Positions 49,167-56,888 of a stretch of 64,000 bases of DNA are shown one piece after another. Made by a program: the position numbers and the translations under genes. Position 1 is the first letter of the stretch. Every line of letters starts with the position of its first letter. The stretch lies in contig NZ_CALXGI010000006.1 of the NCBI RefSeq assembly GCF_944387805.1, forward strand, positions 1-64,000, written 5' to 3'. Origin of the DNA: an uncultured Pseudoflavonifractor sp. GTDB taxonomy: Bacteria; Bacillota; Clostridia; Oscillospirales; Oscillospiraceae. The notes beneath the pieces were generated by a model. It had not been told where the DNA came from and searched no databases. It saw only the letters and a program-made list of their open reading frames with translations.

Positions 49167-49750
49167 CAGCCGCCCACCCCCGCGCCGGGCTGCCACACGG
49201 CCTTGTACCAGTTGTTGTACTTGTCCTCCGGGGTGTCCGGGGTGGTGCGGGCCTTGATGCGCCCATCGGAGAGGGGGGACGCGGTGAGATTCAGAGTCTC
49301 GGTGGAGGGCTCCTTGGTGTTGGTGGTGGTGCCGCCGGAGACGCCGGGCCGGGTGGCCGAGCAGTTGTACAGCACATGCCGCACCGCCTTCTGGTCGCCG
49401 GCAAACTCAAAGAGCAGGGCGTGGGGCTTGGGCTCCGCGCTCACGTTCTCCACCAGCACCTTGTCGGTCTCGTCCTCCGTCTCCCCCAGTACGTCCTTGC
49501 GGTAGCTGTCCGGAATGAGGGCAATCTCCAGGGTGCCCTTGTAGCCGTCGTTGGCGGAGGTCACATAGTAGGCCATGTCGTCGGCATAGAAGGTGCTCTG
49601 GTCGCCCTGGGCGTCCATGGAGAGGCTCACCGCGCCGGGAATGGGCACCGGCGCGGCAAAGGTGATTTCCCCCGCCTCCCCAATGGTCAGGAGGGAGTAA
49701 TGCACGTTCTTCAGGCCGAACTTTACCTTGTTGGCTTTGCCTGTTGCCAT
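49166..49750 (-). CDS. Major tail protein (phi13-type tail tube)
   Basis: A 194-residue protein that forms the tail tube. It begins MATGKANKVKFGLKNVHYSL, then ITFAAPVPIPGAVSLSMDAQ and GDQSTFYADDMAYYVTSAND, GYKGTLEIALIP, all motifs of the phi13 family of Firmicutes phages. The C-terminal part (PSTETLNLTASPLSDGRIKA, RTTPDTPEDKYNNWYKAVW) is also conserved. It starts two bases after the tail terminator gene. Confidence 0.93.
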   Translation of the reverse strand: MATGKANKVKFGLKNVHYSLLTIGEAGEITFAAPVPIPGAVSLSMDAQGDQSTFYADDMAYYVTSANDGYKGTLEIALIPDSYRKDVLGETEDETDKVLVENVSAEPKPHALLFEFAGDQKAVRHVLYNCSATRPGVSGGTTTNTKEPSTETLNLTASPLSDGRIKARTTPDTPEDKYNNWYKAVWQPGAGVGG

Positions 49751-49752
49751 TG

Positions 49753-50058
49753 TTACACCTCAATTTCGTATAAAATCTGATAGACTTTCTCGTCCTGGAG
49801 GTACTCCTCGCTCTTCTCCCAGCACAGGCCCTCCAGGGCGGCCTCTACTTTGGCCTCGGCGGCCGGATCCTTGGCGGAGGTGTACAGCTCCACCTGGTAG
49901 TGGCCGGCGGAGTAGTACATCACGTCGTCGGCGAAAAGCTGGGCATCGTACACATAGACATAGCAGATGTACGGCGGGTCCTGCCTGGTGCGGAAGGCCC
50001 GGTAGGCCACCGGCACTCCGGTGTCCGCCAGGTGGCGGGCCAGCTCCTCCTGGGTCAT
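49753..50058 (-). CDS. Tail terminator/completion protein
   Basis: A 101-residue protein in the neck cluster: MTQEELARHLADTGVPVAYR, then YYSAGHYQVELYTSAKDPAA and VEAALEGLCWEKSEEYLQDE. Position between the HK97 gp10-like gene and the major tail protein is that of the tail terminator, which caps the tube. It overlaps the upstream gene by 4 bases. Confidence 0.75.
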   Translation of the reverse strand: MTQEELARHLADTGVPVAYRAFRTRQDPPYICYVYVYDAQLFADDVMYYSAGHYQVELYTSAKDPAAEAKVEAALEGLCWEKSEEYLQDEKVYQILYEIEV

Positions 50059-50438
50059 TCCTCCAGCGCCTCCTTCAGGTCCAGCAGCAGCTGCCGCTGC
50101 ATCTTCTCCTCTGCCGGGCGGATGTGGGGGATGCCCTCCACCCGTCCGCCGCCCACTTTGGCGTGGCCATGCTCCAGCAGATGGGTGAGCTGGCCCTTGG
50201 TCTTGTTGCCCACCCGGACCCGGATGCCCTTGGGGCCGTCGTACACGGTCTCGCAGCGCCAGCCTTTCTGGTAGGCTCTCCGCTGCTTTCGCGCCGGGCT
50301 GCGGCGCTGGATGTCCTCTTTACAGGACTCTCCCGCCGCTTTGACAGTGCGCTTTACGGTATCCCTGACTTCCTGGCCATAGTCCTCCAGTACAGCCCCC
50401 AGGGCCTCCGCCATTCCATCCACTCTGACCTTACCCAT
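50055..50438 (-). CDS. HK97 gp10-like head-tail joining protein
   Basis: A 127-residue basic protein: VDGMAEALGAVLEDYGQEVR, DTVKRTVKAAGESCKEDIQR, SPARKQRRAYQKGWRCETVY, then VGNKTKGQLTHLLEHGHAKV, the HK97-gp10_like signature with LLEHGH. It joins the neck and tail. It overlaps the upstream adaptor by 8 bases. Confidence 0.88.
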   Translation of the reverse strand: MGKVRVDGMAEALGAVLEDYGQEVRDTVKRTVKAAGESCKEDIQRRSPARKQRRAYQKGWRCETVYDGPKGIRVRVGNKTKGQLTHLLEHGHAKVGGGRVEGIPHIRPAEEKMQRQLLLDLKEALEE

Positions 50439-50742
50439 GGGCCACCCCCGCCTTCTCCTCCAGGTACAGCTCGGTCTCCTCGCTGTCCCTGCGGCGGTAG
50501 GTGCGGTAGATCACGTACCGCCTGCCGCGGAGCTCGGCCTCCTGCTGTCCGGTGTAGTTGACGGACGGCGTGACAAACATGACAGAGGGCTTCATGCCCT
50601 CCCGGCCGCCCTCGTACCACTCCGCCCGGGTGACCGATCGCTCCTCGCCGAAAATCTCCGTCCGGGTTTCGCCGGCGGGCACCTGCTCCATCAGGCTGTT
50701 GGGGGCGTAAGTCAGGCCGATGAGCACCAGGGTATCATTCAT
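50431..50742 (-). CDS. Phage head closure/head-tail adaptor protein
   Basis: A 103-residue protein: MNDTLVLIGLTYAPNSLMEQ, then REGMKPSVMFVTPSVNYTGQ and EAELRGRRYVIYRTYRRRDS. The beta-rich pattern (Q-E-A-E-L-x-G-R-R-Y-x-I-Y-R) is typical of head-closure proteins in this phage group. It overlaps both neighbours by 8 bases, implying coupled translation. Confidence 0.75.
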   Translation of the reverse strand: MNDTLVLIGLTYAPNSLMEQVPAGETRTEIFGEERSVTRAEWYEGGREGMKPSVMFVTPSVNYTGQQEAELRGRRYVIYRTYRRRDSEETELYLEEKAGVAHG

Positions 50743-51013
50743 AGCCGTCGCCTCCCCGGTACTCCTCGCACATGGAGAGGACGGCCTTCAGGCTCTCGTA
50801 AGCCCTGTGGTACTCCTCCCCTTTGCCCCGGTAGTCAAACTGCCAGCGGGCGTACAGCTTCACGGCCATGCCGGTCAGGGCGTCCACGTCGCCCTTGTCC
50901 ACCCCCGCTGTCTTCAGGTCCAGCACCGCCGCGTCGATGGTGTCCTGTATCTCGTCGTCCAGCGCGGCGCCGGAGATGCGCAGCGCGGTGCGGATGTCCT
51001 GCACATGGGTCAT
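50735..51013 (-). CDS. Phage head-tail connector protein
   Basis: A 92-residue, mainly helical protein: VQDIRTALRISGAALDDEIQ, DTIDAAVLDLKTAGVDKGDV, then LYARWQFDYRGKGEEYHRAY. This is the form of gp6-like connectors that add to the portal ring. It comes 57 bases after the capsid gene. Confidence 0.82.
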   Translation of the reverse strand: MTHVQDIRTALRISGAALDDEIQDTIDAAVLDLKTAGVDKGDVDALTGMAVKLYARWQFDYRGKGEEYHRAYESLKAVLSMCEEYRGGDGYE

Positions 51014-51070
51014 GTCAAATCCCTCCTATTCCCCCAGGCGGCCCCGGCGTGGGGCCGCCTGAGGCGGGTA

Positions 51071-52261
51071 TCAGCTTGCGGCCCGGGTGAACAGGCACAG
51101 GGCCTTCTTGTCGGCGGGCTTGCCGTCTGCCAGGGCCATGACCCGGTAGACGGTGGAGCCGGAGCGGAAGGCCACCGACTTGTCGCTCTCCACGGTGGGC
51201 GCCATGGCGAAGTTGAACTTATAGCCCTCGAAGAGGTCGCCGAAGACAATGTTGTCCTTGGGGATGCTGTCCTCCAGAATGACGGGATAGCCCAGGATGT
51301 TGAATTTGGCGGGGCTCTGGACGTCGGCCACCACCACGGGCTTGCCGTTGGAGTCGGTCATGCCCAGCAGGTCGGAGTAGAACACCGCCCGGGGCATGGC
51401 GAACTTGGCGTTGGCCATGTACTGGGTGGGCAGGGTGGCCAGGAGGGTCATCAGGTCCTTGTAGGTCATACCCGCCTTGGTGTAGGTGCCGGTCTGGGTG
51501 ATCTCGCCGCTCTTGGTCAGGCCGGTGGCCTGGTTGCTGCCGGTGCCGGCGGCGATGGCGGCGGCCACGGCCACGGACATCTTGTTGCCCAGGCGGGCCA
51601 CCAGCCAGTCTTCAAAGGCATCAATGCCCATGGCCATCACGTCGGCGGTGATCTCCACCGTCTTGATGAGCTTGTAGGCTCCCAGGGTGACGGCGTCCAG
51701 GGCGTCGGCGCTGTCGGTGGCAGCGGTGCCCATGTCCACCCAGCTGACGCCGTTGACGGTCTTCTCGATGGGATAGGTCACGTTGCCGGGGATGTAGGTC
51801 ACGTCCACCGCCTGGATGATGGGGGTCAGCTCCATGCGGGCGATGATCTTGTTCATGGTGGTGGTGGGAATGGCCGCCGTGGCGGTGACTGCCGCCCGCT
51901 CCTCGGCGGACAGGTCCCGGCCCTGGAGATTCCGCAGCCAGGCGGAGCGGTACTCCGGCGTGTCCACGCCATAGGTGCGCTGCTCGGGCGTACCGTCCTC
52001 AAAGGTATGGGCCACCCGGCCGGTGCGGCCTGCGCCAATCTCGCTGAGCAGCTGACGGCGCCGCTCGGCGCTGCGGGTCAGGGTGTCCCGCTCCTCCTTG
52101 AGGGCGCGGGCCTCCCGCTCCAGGGCGTCCACGTCGCAGTCGTCCCGCTCCAGCTCCTGGGCGATGGCGGACAGGCGGCTCTCAATCTCGCCCATGCGGG
52201 CGCTGGGGGCGGCAAAGAACTGGATGCCGATGCCGCTGAGCTTGCTCTTGTGGTTTTTCAT
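51071..52261 (-). CDS. HK97-type major capsid protein
   Basis: A 396-residue precursor. The N-terminal delta domain is a coiled coil (about 22-75, SRLSAIAQELERDDCDVDAL), followed by a linker (about 76-105) where the maturation protease should cut, and the HK97 fold (about 106-390, with TTTMNKIIARMELTPIIQAV, FEDWLVARLGNKMSVAVAAA and GYPVILEDSIPKDNIVFGDL). Its ATG overlaps the protease stop by one base. No separate scaffold gene is present, as expected with a delta domain. Confidence 0.94.
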   Translation of the reverse strand: MKNHKSKLSGIGIQFFAAPSARMGEIESRLSAIAQELERDDCDVDALEREARALKEERDTLTRSAERRRQLLSEIGAGRTGRVAHTFEDGTPEQRTYGVDTPEYRSAWLRNLQGRDLSAEERAAVTATAAIPTTTMNKIIARMELTPIIQAVDVTYIPGNVTYPIEKTVNGVSWVDMGTAATDSADALDAVTLGAYKLIKTVEITADVMAMGIDAFEDWLVARLGNKMSVAVAAAIAAGTGSNQATGLTKSGEITQTGTYTKAGMTYKDLMTLLATLPTQYMANAKFAMPRAVFYSDLLGMTDSNGKPVVVADVQSPAKFNILGYPVILEDSIPKDNIVFGDLFEGYKFNFAMAPTVESDKSVAFRSGSTVYRVMALADGKPADKKALCLFTRAAS

Positions 52262-52875
52262 TATCTGATTACCTCCAAATAAAGTTTGAGTCTCTGCCTT
52301 TTCCGCTCGGCAGCCTGGGCTGCAAGTCGCTCCGCTTTTTCTGCCTCCATCACTCCGTGGAGCCAGGAACGGGCGGATATTTCGGTCGACGGGTTGGCCG
52401 GCATGGACACGGCCGACACGTCGTAGACCTTCGCGATTTTCAGAATGGTGCGGGTCCTGGTGGCCCGGTCGTAGGCGTCCTTTTCCACCCGGAAGGCCCA
52501 GGACATCCTGGTCACCAGCCCGCTGCTGATTTCCTCGTACATGCTGCGGGCCGCCTCGCTCTTGGACAGGTCCGCCGCGATAAAGAACCCCCGCTCGTCC
52601 GGCTCCAGCAGCAGCGTGCCGTTGCTGTTGCGGGCCAGCACCCGCCCGGCGTGGTCATACTGCATGATGACGTCGGACAGGTCCGCCCCCTCCAGGGCGT
52701 GGCGGTCAATCTGCTCCCGGTACTTTATGCCGTCGTACTCATAGAGCACATAGGGGTCGTCAAACGTGGTGGCGTAGCCCTCCACGTAGCAGTCACTCTC
52801 CAGCCGCTTCTCCGCCGCCTCCCGGGGCAGGAGCAGGCTCATTGCCCGGTACTCCCGGTCCTTGCACACCGGCAT
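52261..52875 (-). CDS. HK97-family prohead protease
   Basis: A 204-residue serine protease of the U35 family that removes the capsid delta domain. Motifs: VEGYATTFDDPYVLYEYDGI, IMQYDHAGRVLARNSNG with the likely catalytic histidine, LVTRMSWAFRV and VYDVSAVSMPANPSTEI. GGAGG stands nine bases before the ATG at 52875. The first 83 bases overlap the portal gene in another frame, longer than usual; a later ATG (52842) is a possible alternative start. Confidence 0.92.
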   Translation of the reverse strand: MPVCKDREYRAMSLLLPREAAEKRLESDCYVEGYATTFDDPYVLYEYDGIKYREQIDRHALEGADLSDVIMQYDHAGRVLARNSNGTLLLEPDERGFFIAADLSKSEAARSMYEEISSGLVTRMSWAFRVEKDAYDRATRTRTILKIAKVYDVSAVSMPANPSTEISARSWLHGVMEAEKAERLAAQAAERKRQRLKLYLEVIR

Positions 52876-54058
52876 CGCCGCTCACCTCCGTCTTTCCCTG
52901 GGGCTCCTTCCCCAGCACGTTCACCTCGGCGTAGTCCCGCCGGATGTAATATTTTTTGGATTCCTCCGTGTTCAGGGCCGGCAGCTGGAACACCTCCCGG
53001 CCCTCGTCCATGTTCATCATGCCCCGGTCAAAGAGCTGGGTCACGGTCTCCAGCTTGTCGTCCATGGTCATGTGCTGGAGGCGGTTGACCGAGAATGCAA
53101 TTTCCTTACCCCGGGCCACCTCAGCCGGCGTAAAGGTCATGTTGGTGTGAACCAGCCCCAGCTCAATGGCAAAGGGCTCAATCTTGCCCTCGTAGTAGGC
53201 CGACCACTGGTCGGACGTGTACTTGTTTTGCAAAATGGCGTCCGACATGCCGTAGTAGTCGAACACCGACTCCCGGATCTGGGCCGCCTGCTTGTCGTCC
53301 ACAATGTAGGGCTTGCTGTCGATCTGCTTGATGTCGGCGTACTTGCTGTCAAAGATCATCACGCCGCCGGAATTGGCCGCCGTCAGGTTGTCCTGGACCA
53401 GGCGGTCCCGCTCCTCCTTCATGGTCTCCGGCTTGAGCACGTTGACCAGCCGGGCCAGGAAGCGCACCGAGGCAGAGGCCTTGACGCCGTTGAGGATGCT
53501 CTGGTTCTGGGCGTTGAGCAGCTCCATGGTGGGCCGCAGGGCGCCGTTGCCCTCGCCGAAGAAGTCGCTCCGGTACTGGAACTGGGTCAGGATGCCGGTG
53601 TTCTCCAGCTCCAGCACCCCCACCTGGCCGGTGGGAAACCGGAAGCGGACGTACTGCCCGCCGCCCCGCTCCACAATCTCCGCCTGGGACGGGAGGATGG
53701 GGTAGAAGCCCTCGGTCTTCAGCATCAGCTCGTCGCTGTACACCGGCACGATAAAGGCGGTGTTCTCGGTCATGTAGATGGTGCCCAGCCGGTACAGGTA
53801 CTTCTTGGTGTCCATCCAGGGGTTGGGCCGGAATTGCAGAATCCGCTCCAGCCGGCCGCTGCCCGGGCCGGTGACAATGGGCTTGAGCTTGCTGACGTGG
53901 GTGGCAAAGGTGTGGATGCAGGCCCTGGTCAGGGCCATCTCATAGACCCCGCCCTCAAAGGAGGTGTAGACCGGCGTGTACCCGCCCAGGGTCTTGAAGT
54001 AGGTATAGACCGCCGCCTCGGCGGTTTTTTGTGGAAACAGCTTTTCAAAGAGTCCCAT
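52793..54058 (-). CDS. Phage portal protein (HK97 type)
   Basis: A 421-residue protein forming the dodecameric DNA port. Motifs include MALTRACIHTFATHVSKLKP, FRPNPWMDTKKYLYRLGTIY, IKQIDSKPYIVDDKQAAQIR, VFDYYGMSDAILQNKYTSDQ and YYEGKIEPFAIELG. The last 25 or so residues are a Gly/Pro-rich tail (GVQGPGVPGNEPAPAPGGGG) coded in the overlap with the protease gene, so the tail may be a by-product of that overlap. It starts 9 bases after the terminase. Confidence 0.93.
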   Translation of the reverse strand: MGLFEKLFPQKTAEAAVYTYFKTLGGYTPVYTSFEGGVYEMALTRACIHTFATHVSKLKPIVTGPGSGRLERILQFRPNPWMDTKKYLYRLGTIYMTENTAFIVPVYSDELMLKTEGFYPILPSQAEIVERGGGQYVRFRFPTGQVGVLELENTGILTQFQYRSDFFGEGNGALRPTMELLNAQNQSILNGVKASASVRFLARLVNVLKPETMKEERDRLVQDNLTAANSGGVMIFDSKYADIKQIDSKPYIVDDKQAAQIRESVFDYYGMSDAILQNKYTSDQWSAYYEGKIEPFAIELGLVHTNMTFTPAEVARGKEIAFSVNRLQHMTMDDKLETVTQLFDRGMMNMDEGREVFQLPALNTEESKKYYIRRDYAEVNVLGKEPQGKTEVSGDAGVQGPGVPGNEPAPAPGGGGEAAGE

Positions 54059-54067
54059 GGGCTTACC

Positions 54068-55720
54068 TCAGTTCAGATTGATATACAGGTCCTTCTTGTC
54101 CTGGAGCACCGTGTAGGCGCACAGCAGGGCGGCCGTGCCGTCCACCCGGCGGCGGGGGTCCAGGGTCTTGACCAGCTGGATGTTGCCGTTGACGTCGCTC
54201 TTGGCCTCACTGTTGACCAGGCACCACTTGTCCACCGGGTTGTTGTTGTAGATGACCCGGTGGTCCCGGAAGTCGGCCGCCAGGTCCTTCATTGGCTGGG
54301 ACAGGGTGGCCACGCCCTGGCGCACCGGTATCATGGAGTCCGGGCCGAACTCAGCCTGGAAGGCCCGCAGCAGGCTGTCGTCGATGTGCCACGGGTCGTA
54401 GCCGATGTAGAGCATGTACAGCCCCTCCCTGTCCCGCAGCTCCCGGAACCAGTCCAGGAAGATCTGCTTGTCGCACTTCCGGCCCGGACAGGTGCGCATG
54501 TACCCCTGCTCCACCCAGAGGGAGTAGGGCACGTTGTCCCGCTCCCGGCGGCTGCCCGTCCGCCGGGCCTCCTCCAGCACCGCCTCCGGTATCCAGTACA
54601 TGGACCGCACATACACATTGGGGTCGTCCGGCCGCATGAAGACGGCCTTGGCGGCGTTGAGGTCGGTGGTGTCGGCGGCGTCAAAGCCGCCGATGCCGTA
54701 GTCGAAGGGGATCTGGAACGTGGCCTCGTTGTTGAGCTCCTCCCACCGCAGCCAGGCGCTCTCCGAGGTCTGGGGCATGTTGAAGTCCTTTACCAGCACG
54801 GTGGGCTTGAAGCTGGGGTCGTCCTTGGCCTTCTGCACCATCTCGGCCAGGTAAGCCCGGCTCTTGATGGTCCCCAGGCCGGGGTTTGCCTTCTCCCAGC
54901 ACGCCGGATCGTCCCACTCCGCCCGGTCGTCCAGCTCGTAGAGGAAGGGCAGGAACCGGGGCGCGGAGATTTTCCCGTCCAGCACGTCGCAGGCGTATTT
55001 GTACTGGGCGTCAAAGATGCCCTCCCGCACAAAGCCGTTGGTGGTGATGACAAAGAGCAACGGCTGACTCCGGGCGCCCATGGCCTGCTTGACCAGGTCG
55101 TACAGGTCCCGGTTCTTGATGGCCGCCAGCTCGTCGATGGTGGCGGCGTGGGCGTCCAGGCCGTCCAGGCTGGAGGTGTTGGAGGCCATGGGCTTGATGA
55201 ATCCCATGTTCATGGGGCAGTAGATGTCCGACACCCGCTTGCGCAGGTGCTTGGCCAGCATGGGCGACATCTGCCGCATCCGCACCGCCGCCTCATAGCC
55301 CAGGCGGGCCTGGTCCAGCTTGGTGGCCACGTTGTAGATCTGGGGCGCGCCCTCGCCGTCGTTGACCAGCAGGTCCAGCTCAATGGCGGCGGTCTCGGTG
55401 GTCTTGCCGTTCTTGCGGCCCTCGATGACCAGCACCTCGTTGTAGCGGCGCAGGTTGTTGTCATCCACAAAGCCGAACACCGCCTCCAGCCGCGCCCGCT
55501 GGAACAGCTCCAGCCGGAGGGGCGCGCCCATGCGGCCGGAGGGCACCTTGCAGAAGCGCTGGATGAAGCCGATGTGCCGGGCCGCGATGTCCGGGTCGAA
55601 GTGGAACTCCCCGGGGCTGGCCAGGTCCTCCAGCAGCCGCTCCGCCACCTGCTTCATCCGGCGGCAGGCCGGGATAGTCCCGTCCAGCAGCCCGGTGCAG
55701 TAGCGCTCCAGGTCGGTCAC
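54068..55720 (-). CDS. Terminase large subunit
   Basis: A 550-residue motor and nuclease that packs phage DNA. The ATPase part has Walker A-like VIEGRKNGKTTETAA (about 99-113), Walker B ATIDELAAI and coupling ITTNG; the nuclease part has FDYGIGGFDAADTTDLNAAK (catalytic Asp) and later acidic residues in IGYDPWHIDDSLL. Of the HK97/P27-associated TerL type. It overlaps the small subunit by 4 bases. Packaging mode (cos or headful) cannot be told from the sequence. Confidence 0.95.
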   Translation of the reverse strand: MTDLERYCTGLLDGTIPACRRMKQVAERLLEDLASPGEFHFDPDIAARHIGFIQRFCKVPSGRMGAPLRLELFQRARLEAVFGFVDDNNLRRYNEVLVIEGRKNGKTTETAAIELDLLVNDGEGAPQIYNVATKLDQARLGYEAAVRMRQMSPMLAKHLRKRVSDIYCPMNMGFIKPMASNTSSLDGLDAHAATIDELAAIKNRDLYDLVKQAMGARSQPLLFVITTNGFVREGIFDAQYKYACDVLDGKISAPRFLPFLYELDDRAEWDDPACWEKANPGLGTIKSRAYLAEMVQKAKDDPSFKPTVLVKDFNMPQTSESAWLRWEELNNEATFQIPFDYGIGGFDAADTTDLNAAKAVFMRPDDPNVYVRSMYWIPEAVLEEARRTGSRRERDNVPYSLWVEQGYMRTCPGRKCDKQIFLDWFRELRDREGLYMLYIGYDPWHIDDSLLRAFQAEFGPDSMIPVRQGVATLSQPMKDLAADFRDHRVIYNNNPVDKWCLVNSEAKSDVNGNIQLVKTLDPRRRVDGTAALLCAYTVLQDKKDLYINLN

Positions 55721-56073
55721 CTGGCACCACCGCCCCCGGTTTTCAGGAACTCCATCAGCTCGTCATCCGCAGGTGGCGCCTGGGGCAGCATGTCCCCCAG
55801 CTGCCGGATGACGGCGGCGTAGTTTTTAATCATGGCGTTGTAGACATCCACCTCCACGGACTTCTTCTCACCCCACTGATTTTCGCCGTTTTGATACTCG
55901 GATTTCACGCCGTTTTTCCGAATCTGGGCCTGGAGGGCGGTCAATTGCTCCTCCATGAACACCGCGTTCAGAATCAGCTGGAGGCAGATTTTCTGCTGCT
56001 CCGGGCTGGCCGCTTTATATGTGTCCGCGAACCGGCCCAGCTCTTTTTTGCTGGGTCCTTTTGCCATTTCCAC
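55717..56073 (-). CDS. Terminase small subunit
   Basis: A 118-residue DNA-recognition subunit. It has a basic start (AKGPSKKELGRFADTYKAAS), a helical core (ILNAVFMEEQLTALQAQIRK) and a P27-like end (VDVYNAMIKNYAAVIRQLGD). AGGAGG lies before both possible starts (GTG at 56073 or ATG two codons later). It is adjacent to the large subunit and HNH gene, as in HK97-like phages. Confidence 0.85.
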   Translation of the reverse strand: MEMAKGPSKKELGRFADTYKAASPEQQKICLQLILNAVFMEEQLTALQAQIRKNGVKSEYQNGENQWGEKKSVEVDVYNAMIKNYAAVIRQLGDMLPQAPPADDELMEFLKTGGGGAR

Positions 56074-56181
56074 ACCCCCCTCCTGTGTGTGACCCGCTCT
56101 TTTTTACCTCCCGCTCATCGGTCTCCCTGGTACCCTCTCCCGGGCCTTACTGGGGGGAGGGCGGCGGCGCGCTGGCCCGGG

Positions 56182-56499
56182 TCAGAGCCTGCGCCGGTCC
56201 ACCGGCTGGCCGCTTGCGTCGAAGGCGCAGGCCATGGGCTTACCTCTGCCCAGGCCGTGGCCCTCGTAGCGGTCGTGGCAGTCCTTGCACACGTAGGCCA
56301 GCAGGCTATGATTCAGGGTCACCGCAGGGTTGCCGATGTTCTCCGGCGTCAGCTGGACCAGGTGGTGGACAATGTACCCCTGCTGATCCCGGCACTCCTC
56401 GCACAGCCCGCCGTCAATCCGCAGGCGCTGGGCGATGTATGCCGCGCGGCAGGCCCGCCAGGCCTTGGACCGGTAGAACTGCTTTGCAAATGCTTTCAT
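56182..56499 (-). CDS. HNH endonuclease
   Basis: A 105-residue nuclease. A basic helix (FAKQFYRSKAWRACRAAYIA) is followed by the zinc and active-site parts: GLCEECRDQQGYIVHHLVQL with HH, then TLNHSLLAYVCKDCHDRYEG (Asn-His-...-Cys-Cys-His). Such HNH proteins stand beside terminase genes in HK97-like phages and help genome cutting. The ATG at 56499 has AAGGGG seven bases upstream and palindrome copy 2 just before that. Confidence 0.92.
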   Translation of the reverse strand: MKAFAKQFYRSKAWRACRAAYIAQRLRIDGGLCEECRDQQGYIVHHLVQLTPENIGNPAVTLNHSLLAYVCKDCHDRYEGHGLGRGKPMACAFDASGQPVDRRRL

Positions 56500-56512
56500 G
56501 CGGCGCCCCCTT

Positions 56513-56529
56513 GTGTCCGAGTCGGACAC
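56513..56529. repeat. 17-bp prophage palindrome, copy 2
   Basis: GTGTCCGAGTCGGACAC: perfect palindrome apart from the central base, ending 14 bases before the HNH gene start and immediately upstream of its ribosome-binding site. Confidence 0.85.
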
Positions 56530-56571
56530 CAGCCTCTTGGTCCCGGGCTATCACCTCCGGGCAAAACAAAA

Positions 56572-56620
56572 AGCCAGTGCCCGACCGCATCCCATGTTGG
56601 GATCATGTCGGGCACTGGCT
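56572..56620 (-). terminator. Long hairpin terminator overlapping the KTR gene end
   Basis: Perfect 14-bp outer stem AGCCAGTGCCCGAC/GTCGGGCACTGGCT and an inner stem ATCCC/GGGAT, followed on the minus strand by TTTTTGTTTTG. It should stop early-region transcripts before the terminase genes. The upstream arm encodes the last six residues of the KTR protein. Confidence 0.9.
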
Positions 56621-56803
56621 AAGAAAGCACTGGCCACTCTCGATATCCACGACGAACGTCGCCTTGCAGTGCCGGCACCAGAGCTGGAGCTTCGTCGCTT
56701 TTGTCTCCGGCCGGATGACCTGGCTTGTCCGCAGTTTACAGGACGGGCAAATCACATATCCGTCCTTTACGACAAGTTTACCACAATTCAGTTTTTCAGG
56801 CAA
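56603..56803 (-). CDS. Cysteine-rich KTR/Com-like zinc-ribbon protein
   Basis: A 66-residue protein with one four-cysteine ribbon: VICPSCKLRTSQVIRPETKA, then QLWCRHCKATFVVDIESGQC. It resembles the cysteine-rich KTR family and the phage Com translational regulator, small zinc proteins of phages and mobile elements of uncertain role. TTG start at 56803 with GGGAGGG seven bases upstream. The C-terminal residues LSQCPT are coded by an arm of the terminator hairpin. Confidence 0.82.
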   Translation of the reverse strand: MPEKLNCGKLVVKDGYVICPSCKLRTSQVIRPETKATKLQLWCRHCKATFVVDIESGQCFLSQCPT

Positions 56804-56852
56804 CGCTTTTCCCTCCCGTGTGTCTATTGTTCCACTAGGTTTCAAGATAGAT

Positions 56853-56876
56853 CGCGCGCGTGCGCGTGCGCGCGCG
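56853..56876. repeat. 24-bp alternating CG/TG tract (Z-DNA-prone)
   Basis: Uninterrupted pyrimidine-purine alternation, CG repeats with two TG steps, beginning 12 bases after the end of the rep-like gene. Such tracts can adopt left-handed DNA under supercoiling. Confidence 0.85.
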
Positions 56877-56888
56877 AGAGGCAGCCCC

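Noticed and set aside
55201..55235. Further match to the 17-bp palindrome (TGTCCGACA in the terminase gene)
   Set aside because: Only one half-site is present and the spacing is wrong.
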